Assembly (NCBI RefSeq): GCF_000346465.2
Contig: NC_034011.1
Location: 15,243,489-15,307,488, forward strand
DNA length: 64,000 nt
Reading direction: 5' to 3'
Origin: Prunus persica
Taxonomy: Eukaryota > Streptophyta > Magnoliopsida > Rosales > Rosaceae
Part shown: positions 11,520 through 21,807 of the stretch, piece after piece
How the letters are laid out: every line of letters starts with the position of its first letter
Position numbering within the stretch: position 1 is the first letter of the stretch
Made by a program: the position numbers and the translations under genes
Notes under the pieces: generated by a model
Database searches by the model: none
Told to the model about the DNA's origin: nothing
What the model saw: only the letters and a program-made list of their open reading frames with translations

Positions 11520-14440
11520 TCATTATTCATCATTTGAAATATAATAACTTTCGTTATCGTCGCTATCATCACTTTCGGTATCCCAATCCTCCTCCTCCTC
11601 TATAACTACATCATCATTGTTGCTCGGGCCCACTGCAACATCGTATCGCAGAAGATCACCGAGGTCAATTGTAATTGGCTGAATCGGTATTTCGATTGAA
11701 GACACTCCTTGTATCTGAAACGGTTCTTATATAACATTTGTATCTCAAAGTGTTTCCGCATCATTTTCCATTGAAGATTCTAAACGTTGGTTAGCCACGT
11801 TGTCGACGTCATTGTCAGTTAGCTCTAGTTCTGGTATAGCATACACGTTCTTGTGATCCATCTTCTGAACAACTTTCCAACCGCTCCCGGCTTTAGGGTC
11901 ATCTAGATACACATTTTGTGTTGCCATGATCACTTGGTATCGATCAATGTTTGTACTTTCGCCTCCACCTAGGACATGGACAACGTTGTTTGGAGTACAC
12001 AACTTGTCATCTCGTGCAGTCCCCAAAAACTTGACACCAAATACAAAACACTTATAACTTACAGAATCCAAAAACCATTGTGGAAACAATTCATGGTGTT
12101 TGTTGGCATACAAATGTGATGGATGTTCTCGCTTCATCATCTCTTCATGCTCATCTAAGTATGCCGTTATCTCGTCAAAATTGTTAAGTACGAACTAATG
12201 CACTACCTCCATGCCATTTCTAGAAAACAACTCTCCTCGTCTAGGATCTCCAAAGGGTCATGCCCTTTGGGCAAAAACAGAAAGTTTTTCATTTCTCATA
12301 CATCCGTCATTATTGACCTGAGAACGATTGAAAGCTGTCTCCACATCTTTTAAATGCATACCACAGAAAGTAAGCGACTCATATTTCTAGCCTCTATAAT
12401 TGATCCTTCGGGTTCGTTCTGTTGCATACACTTTTTTCAACTCTCCGAGAATCCTGCCAAAATAAAACAATATGATATGAATTAGCAAGCGTGTGATAAT
12501 GATGCATACACAAACGATAAGGATTATATACCTTTCTATTGGATACATCCAACGATAGTTGACAGGACCAGCAAGCAATGCCTCTTATGGCAAGTGAACC
12601 ATCACGTGGATCATACTTGTGAAGAAAGCTGGAGGGAATATCATCTCAAACTTGCATAGGACTTGGACAATGTCATGGCGCAACTGAAGCATGTCTGTCT
12701 TTCGCAATGTTTTTGCCATCAGTTGGGAAAAAAATTTGGACAACAACATGATTGACTTCACTACATCTTCCGACAATAGGTGTCGAATACCCACATGAAG
12801 TAGGCGTTGCATAAACACATGGCAGTCATGGCTCTTAAGTCCAGTAAATTTACCCTAGTCAACATTCACGCAACGTGCGATATTAGAAGCATACCCATCG
12901 GGAAACTGTACAAACGATACAAACTTTAGAACCTCTAGGTCTGAGGCGACGCTCTGTGTTCCCATCGAACTCTTTATCTTTTTCCTGCCACTCCTGGTCT
13001 CATGGCAACCATCTCCGATGACCAAGGTAACAAACTTTTCCACCGTGCCAACCAGAAGTTATATGTTCATTGCATACAGGACATGCCATATAACCCTTTG
13101 TGCTCCAGCCAGAAACCATTGCATATGTGGGAAAATCATTCACAGTCCACATAACTGCTGCCCGCAAAGTGAACATCTTCCCAGTTGATTTATCATACGT
13201 GCGCACACCGTTTGTCATAAATCCTTCAACTCATCAACCAGCAACCTTAAGTAAACATCGATTGACCTGCCAAGATCCTCAGTTATCAAAACAGTCATCA
13301 TCATGTATTCTTTTTTCATGCATTTCCAAGGCGGAAAATTATATGGGAATACGAAAATCGGCCAAGTGCTGTGGTGTTGGTTTAGAACCCCATACGGATT
13401 GAATTTGTCAGTGGCAAGTCCCAATCTAACATTTCAGGGATCAGCAGTAAACTCGAGAAATGTTCGATTGAACTCTTTCCGTGCCTCCCCATCTGCAGGA
13501 TGCCGCATCACATCATCATCTACCCGTTTTTTCTTATGCCATCTCATGTCTGTGGCAGTATGCGTCGACATATATAATCGTTGCAACCTAGGTTTCAGGG
13601 GTAGATAACGCATGACTTTTTGTGGGATCTTAGTCGTTCTATTCTGAGATGTTATTTTGAACCTCGACTCATTGCATATAGGGCATGTATCCAACATTTC
13701 ATGCTCTTTATAGAATAACATGCAATTGTTTTTTCAAGCGTGCATTTTTTCATAACCTAATCCAAGACCATTCAACACCTTTTGCACCTGTTTATAGTCT
13801 TTCGGCAAACAATTGTCCGTCGAAATCATTCTCTTGAAAACCCTAAAAAAGTAATCGAAATACACGTTCGACATACGATACTTTATTTTTCCATGCATTA
13901 GCTCCACAATGGCCGTGAGAACGGAAAAGCTCTCGCACCCAGGGTATAACTCTTGGTTGGCAGTTTTTAACAGTTTTTCATATTGTTCGAACTCTGCACT
14001 GTCTATTGGTGTAGGCATGTCATATTTCCCATCCTGATTGATGTTGGTCGATGCAAATGAAAAGCATCGTGTATAATATCCATGACTTGATCATTAGGAT
14101 CCACAATAGGTTCAACATTGTCCACTCTTGTGGCATTTGAAGACGACGCATGGTCTAATTGTTCCCCATGAAGGTTCCAAATACTATATGTCTCAATCAT
14201 TCCATTCCTTACTAAATGAAATCCAACATTTTCAATTGTCTTCTACAACGTGTTGTTACACCTCATACAAGGACAACAGATTGTAGTTGCACCTGGGTTG
14301 TGTGTACGTGCAAACTCAATAAAATCCTCGATCCCATCCAAGTATTCATTTGCGCATCTATTCGGGTTATGTATCCACCTCCTGCTCATAATTCCTGGAA
14401 CCACAATCACAACTTCATACGAAGTCATAATGTCACCTTA
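11520..14440 (-). pseudogene. CACTA TNP2-type transposase, broken
   Basis: Minus-strand remnant of an En/Spm TNP2-like transposase. In order: an N-terminal transposase-associated domain (14428-14243, with the cysteine pattern CCPCMRC), Transposase_21-like segments (14018-13434 and 13424-12855, including ATDMRWHKKKR and the zinc-binding-like CPVCNEH), the DUF4218-like segment (12818-12387), and a DUF4216-like segment (12140-11745, with VYLDDPKAGSGWKVVQ). The end is an acidic tail closing at 11523. Most pieces join in frame across single stops (for example TGG to TGA after FTADP) or need small frame changes. The gene is therefore recognisable but dead. Introns may explain part of 12480-12580. 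Confidence 0.8.
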
Positions 14441-14470
14441 TGCCTTTGGTAAGGGCCCTGTCCTAATCGG

Positions 14471-14680
14471 GAATGCATAGTCATGTCACGTAATGTACGG
14501 CTACATGAGATTAGATTTCGACATGGATGAATTTCGGTAGCATCTCGATACAGTTCTTGAGGTGTACCGTAGGTATAAGTACCTACGTATCACCCAAAGA
14601 ACGTACAGAGATAACACCGAAATCTCGACAATCGAAACCTAATCCTGTAGCCGTACATTTCGTGACATAACTATGCATTC
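14471..14680. repeat. Imperfect 210-bp inverted repeat
   Basis: Two arms of about 100 bases (14471-14572 and 14579-14680) face each other. The outer ends are gaatgcatag and ctatgcattc. Next come tgtcacgtaatgtacggctac and the complement of gtagccgtacatttcgtgaca. The centre is CGTAGGTA-TAAG-TACCTACG. It lies just 5' of the TNP2 reading frame and could be an inserted foldback MITE or part of the CACTA 5' end. Confidence 0.75.
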
Positions 14681-14806
14681 TCAAACTGTCCAAATAATGA
14701 GACAATTCAAGAATTAATTGGACCGCAGTCATGCTTTACGCATCCATGCACGAAATCCAACTAATCTCGAATGGAAAACGAAGTGTTACTAAAAATAAAA
14801 ATAAAA

Positions 14807-14836
14807 GTACGAAGTTAATTTTAATTAACTTCGTAC
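14807..14836. repeat. Perfect 30-bp palindrome
   Basis: GTACGAAGTTAATT, a TT centre, then AATTAACTTCGTAC gives 14-base perfect arms. It lies at the border between CACTA-related sequence and the kinase pseudogene. Confidence 0.8.
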
Positions 14837-14845
14837 ATCACAACA

Positions 14846-14893
14846 GGTATCAAAAAGAATTTTAGTTTATGATACATGCCAAATGGTTCTTTA
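14846..14893 (+). pseudogene. Lectin receptor kinase pseudogene, 5' piece
   Basis: Reads GIKKNFSL, a stop, then YMPNGSL in the frame that continues at 16165. This is the kinase N-lobe segment 'G(I)KK-LLVY-YMPNGSL' typical of G-type lectin S-receptor-like kinases. A TGA replaces the tyrosine/aspartate position. The piece is cut by the copia insertion right after the TTA of GSL. Upstream coding sequence is lost to CACTA-related DNA. Confidence 0.75.
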
Positions 14894-14969
14894 TGCTAAA
14901 ATATGAATATGGTTTGAATGTATTAGGTTGGGTTTTATTCTTCTCCATAAGGAGTTATATATAGGACTC

Positions 14970-15490
14970 TTAGCCAATTCACACGTATCACACTAGAAGC
15001 TGGAAACATCAAGATTGGAAAATAATGATGGAAATAACTTCTTAAGATAACCGAACGAGGCATGCCCAAGAAGTTTATGCCATAACCAAATTTTGTCTCT
15101 CTCCCCCTCAAAACGAGTTCCACTGGTTCTGAAAGCTTGACCAACCTTGACCTCACTCTTCGGTACCAGTCAAAGTAGTAGAGTTTGCCCCGCTAAGTAC
15201 CACAACCAATCGTCTATCCTGTGAAGATGTCCTGAAAAACACAATGATTCGGCCAAAATGTTACAGTACACCCCAAAGTAGTAGTAAGTTGTGCAACAGA
15301 TAACAAGTTATGGTCCAAAGATGGAACAAGTAATACATAATCCAGATGTAGGGAAGTAGAGAGAGATAGAGGCCCTCCCCAACACAGGGGAGGGGGTACC
15401 ATTAGCATTAGACACCACCGACAGACTCGATGATGTGCGACTAATAAGTTGGCCAGGATCAAGTGTCATGTGATCCGTAGCACCCGAGTC
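14970..15490 (-). pseudogene. Copia protease and GAG-pre-integrase fragments
   Basis: The minus strand at about 15490-15214 reads a retroviral-type aspartic protease region (start near DSGATDHMT, then LLVPSLDHNLLSVAQLT). About 15100-14960 reads KIWLWHKLLGHASFGYLKKL followed by FPSLF and CxTCELAKSP, the GAG-pre-integrase zinc-finger module. Frames are shifted between the pieces, and gag, the integrase core, RT and RNase H are absent. These pieces cannot act alone. Confidence 0.75.
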
Positions 15491-15908
15491 GATAATCCAT
15501 GCTGATTTTTAAGAAGACGTATGAAAAGTAGAACCTTTGGTGGTGGTGATAGAAGCATGAGTCCGAGTAGCCAGTTCAGCATAATTGACCTCATGCTTCT
15601 GTAAGAATGCAATAAGGAGGAGAATCGTAGGAGTTCCTAACATCGCCGCGAAAGTAAGATGTGATAGGAGAATGAGAGGAATATGATTTGAGGAATTTGA
15701 TATATGAATTTGATGTAGGAATTGGATTTGAGAGGTATGTGTATAAGATTTGAGGGTATGTGTTTATGGATTTTGATAAAAGGATTTGAGGACCTTAGAT
15801 TTGAGGAAGTTGGATTTGGAACTGAAAAAAAAAAGACGAGGAATTTGATTTAGGGTTTTGGATTTGAATATGAAAAATTTGAGATAAGGGTTTAGAGACA
15901 ACCTAGGA

Positions 15909-15926
15909 TCAATTGCTCTGATACCA
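15909..15926 (-). promoter_or_regulatory. Primer-binding site, initiator tRNA-Met type
   Basis: On the minus strand TGGTATCAGAGCAATTG directly follows the LTR end. This is the standard copia primer site complementary to tRNA-iMet. Confidence 0.9.
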
Positions 15927-16159
15927 TGCTAAAATATGAATATGGTTTGAATGTATTAGGTTGGGTTTTATTCTTCTCCATAAGGAGGTATGTATAGGAG
16001 TTTACATGAGTGCTTTACAAAGAAATAGATACAATAATCAATTAGGATAGTATCTCTTAATTATATAATGATTTGTCAACTATACAGAATGGGAAAGTAA
16101 ATCCCTTAGTTAATTAAGGAAATAAATCCCTTTTGTTAATTAGGAGACTCATGTCAACA
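15927..16159 (-). repeat. 5' LTR of the small copia element
   Basis: 233 bases with TG...CA ends (plus strand tgctaaaatatg ... catgtcaaca). Its left 70 bases are repeated nearly unchanged at 14894-14963 as the surviving end of the 3' LTR. Confidence 0.88.
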
Positions 16160-16875
16160 CTTTACACTCCCTCTTGCTTCCGAAGAACCCACTAGTCTTA
16201 GATTGGAAAGCTAGATATCATATTGCAATAGGGAATGCGAAAGGATTGGCTTACCTCCATGAGGAGTGCATGGACTGCATCATACACTGTGACATCAAGC
16301 CTGATAACATTTTGTTGGATGCATAATACAACCCGAAACTTTGGGATTTTGGTCTTGCAAAGCTGAAAGACGGAAACTGCAGCTGAGTTTTAACAACCAT
16401 GCAAGGAACGCTAGGCTTTCTTTCACCAGAATGGTTTTCAGGCAAAGCCATCACTCCAAAAGCTGATGTGTTTAGCTATGGAATGTGGCTTATTGAGGTT
16501 ATATCAGGAAGGCGAAACAGAGACTGGTTCAATGATGGGTTAGAAAACTACCTTCCTATTCGGGTTGCAAATGTAATAAATCAAGGAAAAGATGCTATTA
16601 GCTTGTTAGATTACAGGTTAGAAGGCCAAGCCGACAAAGATGAACTTGGTAGAGCATGCAAAGTCGCTTGTTCGTGCATTCAAGATGATGAGAAGGATAG
16701 GCCAACCATGAGGCAGGTTGTTCAAGTTCTCGAGGGAGTTTCAGATGTTGGTATATCCCCAATGTCGTGGTTCCTCCAGCGCCTTACAGAACTTCCAATA
16801 GAAGCCATTAATTACGAGGAGACCACTTCCGGTTCAGATTCGTTTTCACGCACTGATGTCCCAAGTGCATTTTAA
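16160..16875 (+). pseudogene. Lectin receptor kinase pseudogene, main piece
   Basis: Continues from 14893 once one CTTTA copy is removed: [15 protein letters not shown], then GLAYLHEEC, the catalytic loop [22 protein letters not shown] in the DFG position, GTLGFLSPEW, and the C-lobe to a natural stop at 16873-16875. The arrangement fits G-type lectin S-receptor-like Ser/Thr kinases. The HCD, K and DFG residues are still present. Two in-frame stops (TAA after ILLDA, TGA after DGNCS) and the copia insertion break it. The last 158 codons from 16399 remain open. The extracellular lectin, PAN and membrane parts are absent. Confidence 0.85.
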
Positions 16876-17034
16876 CCTCAAATTAGAAGCTGTTCAAAGG
16901 AAATGTAACAAGGATGCAGCTTTTGCAAGCTAAAAGCAGCAATTTCCATTTCTATGTTTCCATTAAGATCACATTTCTGTTGCATTCTTACTACCTACAC
17001 AAGATTTGTATCAAAAACATAAGTTTTAGCAACC
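16876..17034. other. Kinase pseudogene 3' flank
   Basis: AT-rich sequence following the kinase stop, presumably its 3'UTR. The boundary with the copia remnant near 17035 is estimated. Confidence 0.4.
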
Positions 17035-17519
17035 TGGGTTGGACATGTGGTAGTCCTTATGCCATGCCGAAGATTGCATTGGACGGGTGGAATGACACAT
17101 TGGGAGGGGTGGTGGTGAAGGAAGGGGTTGTGGGAGTTGTAAGGTAGGAAATGGTGATGGAGGGTCAGTAGGATAAAAGGGTAGATTAGAGGTTTGGGGG
17201 GACATGGGTGGGGTATGAGGTGTGGTGGTGTCGGGTAAGTCAAGGGTGGGGTCAACGGGATGGGGCATGTGGGCGGTAGGGAGAGAACTTGGTGATGTGG
17301 TAGGTGGTGAAAAAACATCACGGGGAGATGTAAGGTTGACAGGGTGCGGCTGTGTGGATGTATGAATGGGCTAGTGGTCGCATGGGTCAGGATGGGTGAG
17401 AGGTAGGGGCCGACTGTCATTTGTGTCATTGCAGAGTTGGGGTAAAACAAAACTAGAAGGTGAGGTACAGGTGGGAGATGAGAATGGGAAATGGTTCTTA
17501 TAAAATTTGACATCATGAC

Positions 17520-18087
17520 TTACGAAAAAATTATTTGTCTCCATATCATAAAGTTGTAACCTTTTTTACTAGTAAGGTAGCCAACAAAGACATAAGATTT
17601 TGCACAAGGATCAAATTTAGTGGTAGGATGAACAACAGATGCATAACACAGACAACCAAAAACTTTGAAGTGGTCAAAAGATGGTGGACGTTTGTATATT
17701 AATTCATAAGGGGATTTGTTGGATAGGAGTGGTGATGGTAGTCGATTAATAAGGTAGACAGCAGTCAAGACACATTCACCCCAAAAAGAAAGAGGTAATT
17801 GGGATTGGAAAAGGAGTGCACGTGCAACGGTGAGAATATGATGATGTTTACGTTCCACAACACTCGATGCCAGTGGTTTGAAAAAAATCTTTCATGGATA
17901 GAAATTCGAACCCATTGTCTACTTGAATGACTTTAATGTGGGCATAAAATTGATTACGAGCAAAAACAACAAAAGATTTTAAAAGGTGCTGTGTATCAGA
18001 CTTATGCTGCATCAAAAAAATCCATGCACATCTGGTAAAATCATCCACAATGGTAAGAAAGAAACGTGCCCCTAAATGTGTGGGCAT
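17520..18087 (-). pseudogene. Copia integrase core fragment
   Basis: Two overlapping minus-strand frames. 18087-17848 reads FFLTIVDDFTRCAWIFLMQHKS and VIQVDNGFEF; 17858-17520 reads ERKHHHILTVARALLFQS, FWGECVLTAVYLINRLPS and KVFGCLCYAS. The first D (VDD), the second D (VDNG) and the E of the ERKHHH run are the DDE catalytic residues of copia integrase. A frameshift near 17855 separates D and E, so the product is not functional as it stands. Confidence 0.82.
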
Positions 18088-18099
18088 TTTATGTGGATC

Positions 18100-19740
18100 C
18101 TATATATCGCAATGTAATAAATCAAACGCATGAGTTGATATTGAACTTAAAGGAAATGGAAGTCTGGTTGGCTTGGCCAAAGGACAAACAGTACAAATAT
18201 TATCAAAGGAAAGAGTACCGGAAGACAATAATGGAGAAAGTAATTTAAGACGAGAAGGTGATGGATGTCCAAGTCGCATATGCCACAGGTTTGAGGAATG
18301 GGATACTTGACAGGTGACAAGTGCCCTTCGCAACAGAGACATGTAATAGAGACCACCACGTTGTTTACCCGAGCCAATCATCTTCCCCGTAGCCAAGTCC
18401 TGCAAGACATAAAAAGTGGAAAACAAAATAGCACAACAATTTAGAGAATTAGTGACTTTACTGACAGACATAAGATTTAAGCGAAAAGAAGGAACACATA
18501 AAACTTTGTCTAAAGTGATGTCGGAATTGAATGGTACAATGCTAACAGAAGTGATTGGGGCAGAAGACCTAGTGGGCAAGTTAACAGTAGGTATTGGTGA
18601 GGATTCTGTTTTAGTGAAAAATGTAGAATCAGAAGTGATGTGATCAGTAGCTCCGCTATCCAAAATCCAAGGTTGAGTGAATACATAATTAAGTAAGGGA
18701 ATGGCAAAAGGAGGCAGACCTGTAGCATTTGCATAAGCATTGCTATTACCAGATCCACTGTTTGATTGTATCATGTATACAACATGGGTCAGTTGTTGAA
18801 GTTCTGCAATAGAAAATCCATTTAAAAAATTATGTTGTGGGGCTTGTAGAGTGGAAGATGGACTTGGGCATGGGCTGGAAGTAGTTGGCTGGATGGCTGG
18901 GGCCGCTTGGGAAGCCGCGTTGGCTGATGGGCGTGTATTTGAAGAAGGGAAGCCCTCACGTGAGTTTTGAGAATAATGACCTTGAGAACCACGTTGTTGT
19001 TGTGAGGATTGTCCTTGCTTGAAGGATTTTCCTTCCTTGGGGGCCCATATTCCATTCTTGTAATTGCATCTTTCCTCTGTGTGACCTTTTGTGTCACAAA
19101 ATTTACAATAGTATTTCAGTTTTCGACAGGTTGCAATTGAATGCCCTTCTAGATTGCAATGCTCACACCTATTTTGCTTGGAATCATTGGAAAAATTGTT
19201 TGGGCGGCTTTGGATTGCAGCAGCGAAGGGGAAATATTCAGTTGCACTTGAGGTAATTTGTCGTTGAGTCTCGCCTTGAATGAAGAGTGAATAGGCTTGA
19301 CGAATGTTGGGCAATGGTGTCATCATGAGAATATTGGTGCGATCATTATTAAAGGTGTCGTTTAGGCCCATGAGAAATTGCATCCTTTGATTTTCTTCTT
19401 TTCGTTCTCGGTGTGTCTTCTCCTCGTTAGATGTGAGGGGAGGTTGATATGCCTCCAACTCGTCCCAAAGGTCTTTGAGTTTTGAGAAATAAACTTGGAC
19501 TGTCATGGCGCCTTGTGAAAGAGATGTGATGGATTTTTGAATTTGGTATACTGTTGGTGCATTTTTTTGTGAAAATTGATCTTTGAAATCCTTCCATACT
19601 TGGTGTGCAGTTTTCCCATGAATGACTCCTTTGGTGAGACCAAGCTCCATAGAGTGTGAAAGCCATGTCAGAACCATACGGTTGCATTGATTCCAAAGAG
19701 CGTACTCTTTTGGTTGTTCTTTTTCTGAAGGACGTTGAAT
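18100..19740 (-). pseudogene. Copia gag-protease-preintegrase ORF
   Basis: A long open frame (525 codons, 19677-18100), extended at the N side to the hAT insertion at 19746. It contains a UBN2-type gag domain (FKDQFSQKN, MQFLMGLNDTFNNDR), two zinc knuckles (CEHCNLEGHSIATC and CKFCDTKGHTEERC), a protease motif WILDSGATDHI and a GAG-pre-integrase LWHMRLGHPSPSRLK. It continues with a frame break into the integrase at 18087. The gag start lies beyond the hAT at 20838-21100. A frame this long suggests the element is relatively young, although it is now split and truncated. Confidence 0.85.
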
Positions 19741-19745
19741 GGATC

Positions 19746-20827
19746 CAAGGGTGAATTTATGCCTAGGCTGGGGTGGGGGGAAGATTTTTAATATTAAATA
19801 TGATTTAAATATTATAAGTTTATTCCTACTCCAATAAATATTAGCCCACTACACCATATAACTTAGTCTTCTATTTAAAATAAGCCCATTCCTAAAGCAT
19901 ATAGGAAATAATAAACATCAATCCAAACCTATATAAATTTGATTAGAAGCAGAACTCACGCTAAGGCTCTACCAACTTGAGCTATTCTAATTGTACTGAT
20001 ATTGGGCTACACCCACAGAGAGCAAACATCGAAAGATTTCTTCTAGCCACCCAAAACGCCATATTTGAAACTTGAGAGCCTAGAGGAAATAGCTCTCCTC
20101 CTCTAAAAAATTGTACCAACCTATCTTTAGTGGGTTCTTCAATATTGGTAAGTTTTTCTCTTTTTTTATATATTCAATTTCCAATTTTAATTGCTGTTGT
20201 TAAGTTTTTATGATTTAGGGTTTGGGTGAAATTTTTTGGAGATTGTTGATATATGTTTTATTTTCACAACTTGAATAATTAATTAGCATATATGATTTTT
20301 GGTGTCTAGTATTTCTTGTTATGATATCTGTCACATGATGATAATAGACCAGCAAAGTGAGGAAAAATTATTTATTCATTCTTCAAAAAAAGTCGTAACA
20401 ATAACAAGGATACACCTTCTGCATCTAATGTTGATACTTCAATTCCTAAGGAACTTTCTGAACTCGAATCTCAAGTAGTTGAGTCTAAAGAGTTTGATAT
20501 TGCTTCTTTAGAATGGGATCCTAGGAAATGCATTCCAATTTGTGAACACCCAATCAATCAACGTGATGACATTCAAAAGGCAAGCTCTTTAATTTTTTTT
20601 TTGCATTCGAACATGTATTTTTGAAGTTGGACAAGTGTTTGATTTGATATTTATTTATATTTTGTACTTCTTTGTGTTATATTTGCTTGTAATGTGACTT
20701 TGTTTGATTTATAAAATTTTATTTAAATTTTTGTTTCAAGAGAAAAAAACATTATAATATATCTCCTTTATATAAAATAAAAAAATTATTTAGCCTACCC
20801 CTATAAAAATTCCTGGATCCGCCATTG
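19746..20827 (+). mobile_element. hAT-like element inserted in copia gag
   Basis: 1082 bases flanked by the 8-base target duplication AATGGATC (19738-19745 and 20828-20835). The right end, read inward, is CAATGGCGGATCCAGGAATT, close to the terminus of TTF/ZMYM-type plant hAT elements. The left end CAAGGGTGAATTTATG matches it at about 10 of 16 positions. It carries only the 5' end of a transposase. The codons on either side of it (DGSIQ, RPSEKEQ) join when it is removed. Confidence 0.85.
20344..20581 (+). pseudogene. hAT (TTF-type) transposase N-terminus
   Basis: Reads KLFIHSSKKSRNNNKD, then (after a frame change near 20385) ASNVDTSIPKELSELESQVV and SLEWDPRKCIPICEHPINQ. This matches the N-terminal region of plant TTF zinc-finger/ZMYM1-like hAT transposases, before the zinc finger. 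It ends at a likely exon end near 20581, followed by AT-rich sequence. The zinc finger, catalytic core and dimerisation domain are missing. This is probably a deletion derivative. Confidence 0.6.
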
Positions 20828-20837
20828 AATGGATCCA

Positions 20838-21105
20838 TCAACAAATCCTAACTTGTCCTTGGCTATGAGGGCATGAATCATTGATTAACTCCATGATGAA
20901 TAATTGGCACCGTTTAATTTTTCTGGAATGAGCATATGACCAGGATGATCTCAATGACGAAAAAAAAAATGGATTTGATGAATCCATACTGGAGTTGGAG
21001 TTGGAGTTGGAATTGGAATTGGAATGATTGTTTGTATTTTTATGTTTTTGGTTGTATGACTGATGGTTCATCACTTGCCATGGAGGCGATGTTTGAAAGT
21101 CTACT
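20838..21105 (-). pseudogene. Copia gag N-terminus beyond the hAT insertion
   Basis: Starts MASDEPSVIQPK at about 21085. It passes through a run of CAATTC/CAACTC codons (an Asn-Ser repeat in one frame), then reads HPGHMLIPEKLNGANY and SMIHALIAKDKLGFVDGSIQ. This is the usual N-terminal UBN2 gag segment. It is out of frame across the repeat run and contains a stop in place of the residue after WS. Confidence 0.7.
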
Positions 21106-21136
21106 AGGGTTTGGAGAGGGCTAGAGAATCAGGCAC

Positions 21137-21154
21137 CAAGATGCTCTGATACCA
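21137..21154 (-). promoter_or_regulatory. Copia primer-binding site (tRNA-iMet)
   Basis: On the minus strand TGGTATCAGAGCATC directly follows the LTR. It is the standard copia primer site. Confidence 0.88.
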
Positions 21155-21370
21155 TCTTAAGAAAATAAACAAGAGAATATTTTACTGAATACTTTGTTAT
21201 GTTTAATAGGCAATTCATACAAGGTATATATACAAGAGTGAAGCTCCATCACGTTAGCCTTCTAAGGCTAAATAATCGTGATCCACTACCTGTGGGATTC
21301 TACTAATATATTATAGGAAACTAGATATATTACAATATTATATTACAATATAATTCTTAATATATCTGCA
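21155..21370 (-). repeat. 5' LTR of the truncated copia element
   Basis: About 216 AT-rich bases. In element orientation it begins TGCAGATATATTAAGAATT and ends next to the primer site. No 3' partner was found in the window. Confidence 0.7.
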
Positions 21371-21656
21371 CATATGGCGGTAGTCCCATCTGGTGGGATG
21401 GCGGCTCAGGTGGCCAACACCTGGTTTTTGAAGGGATGGGGGCACACTTTAAGAGGCATGAGGGATCGGTGGTCAGAAAAGGGTCTTGTCATTGACGTGG
21501 GTGGCTCACAACCTTTCGACCTTTCCCGAGGTAGCTTGAGAGTCGAGGCCGATTAATGCGTAGTATGAGATCCTTGTGTCGTGTTTTTATTGGGCAGAAG
21601 AGCTCGGTATATGCCGAGCTTCAACAGATCTTTTCTATATAGACCCCAAATTTTTT
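21371..21656. other. Short unassigned segment
   Basis: A GC-richer stretch with a 60-codon open frame (21374-21556) of no recognised family, and a small hairpin AGCTCGG-TATATG-CCGAGCT at about 21600. It lies between the copia LTR and the end of the CNL pseudogene. Confidence 0.25.
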
Positions 21657-21807
21657 TTAAGTGAGAGTTGGTGTTGACAGTACAACATACCTTTCCTTCA
21701 AGACAAATGCATTCTCTACAGGAACTGTGCGTAGAACCCCGAGATCAAATTTTATTTTCAATTTTGGATTGCATTCAATGTAAACCAATTTCCCCAGGGA
21801 TGGGTAC
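21657..21807 (-). pseudogene. CNL resistance pseudogene, 3' piece (LRR end)
   Basis: On the minus strand, following on from 30303, this reads YPSLGKLVYIECNPKLKIKF, continues RTVPVENAF, and ends at a TAA at 21657-21659. Together with 30528-30303 it reconstitutes a leucine-rich-repeat tail of the 'NFKRVCAEAYTLKYPSL' kind. That is characteristic of CC-NBS-LRR proteins such as the At4g27190-like group. The Tat element cut the gene in the codons for KYPS. Confidence 0.8.

Larger units (their letters stand above)
14894..16159 (-). mobile_element. Ty1/copia deletion derivative in the kinase gene
   Basis: A 1.27 kb minus-strand copia element. It has a full 5' LTR at the right, a tRNA-iMet primer site, fragments of protease and GAG-pre-integrase, and only the last 70 bases of the 3' LTR at the left. 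The same 5-base target duplication CTTTA flanks both sides (14889-14893 and 16160-16164), so the ends are original and the interior was lost after insertion. The break joins the pre-integrase coding sequence (ELAKSPIYNSLW) to the LTR in a shared 'tccataaggag' stretch. It interrupts the kinase reading frame exactly at one codon. Confidence 0.9.
17035..21370 (-). mobile_element. Truncated Ty1/copia element with a nested hAT
   Basis: Minus-strand element with its 5' LTR at 21155-21370, a primer site at 21137-21154, then gag, protease, pre-integrase and integrase down to a proline/threonine-rich linker near 17035. RT, RNase H and the 3' LTR are missing. A hAT-like element sits inside the gag codons. 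The left edge is not flanked by a copy of the right-hand flank (catat), consistent with loss of the 3' half after insertion. Confidence 0.8.

Noticed and set aside
11286..11537. 83-codon AT-rich plus frame
   Set aside because: Phe/Tyr/Ile-rich composition expected from AT-rich noncoding DNA; opposite to the TNP2 gene end.
16995..17516. 173-codon proline/histidine-rich frame as a separate gene
   Set aside because: It is an out-of-frame reading of the variable linker after copia integrase.
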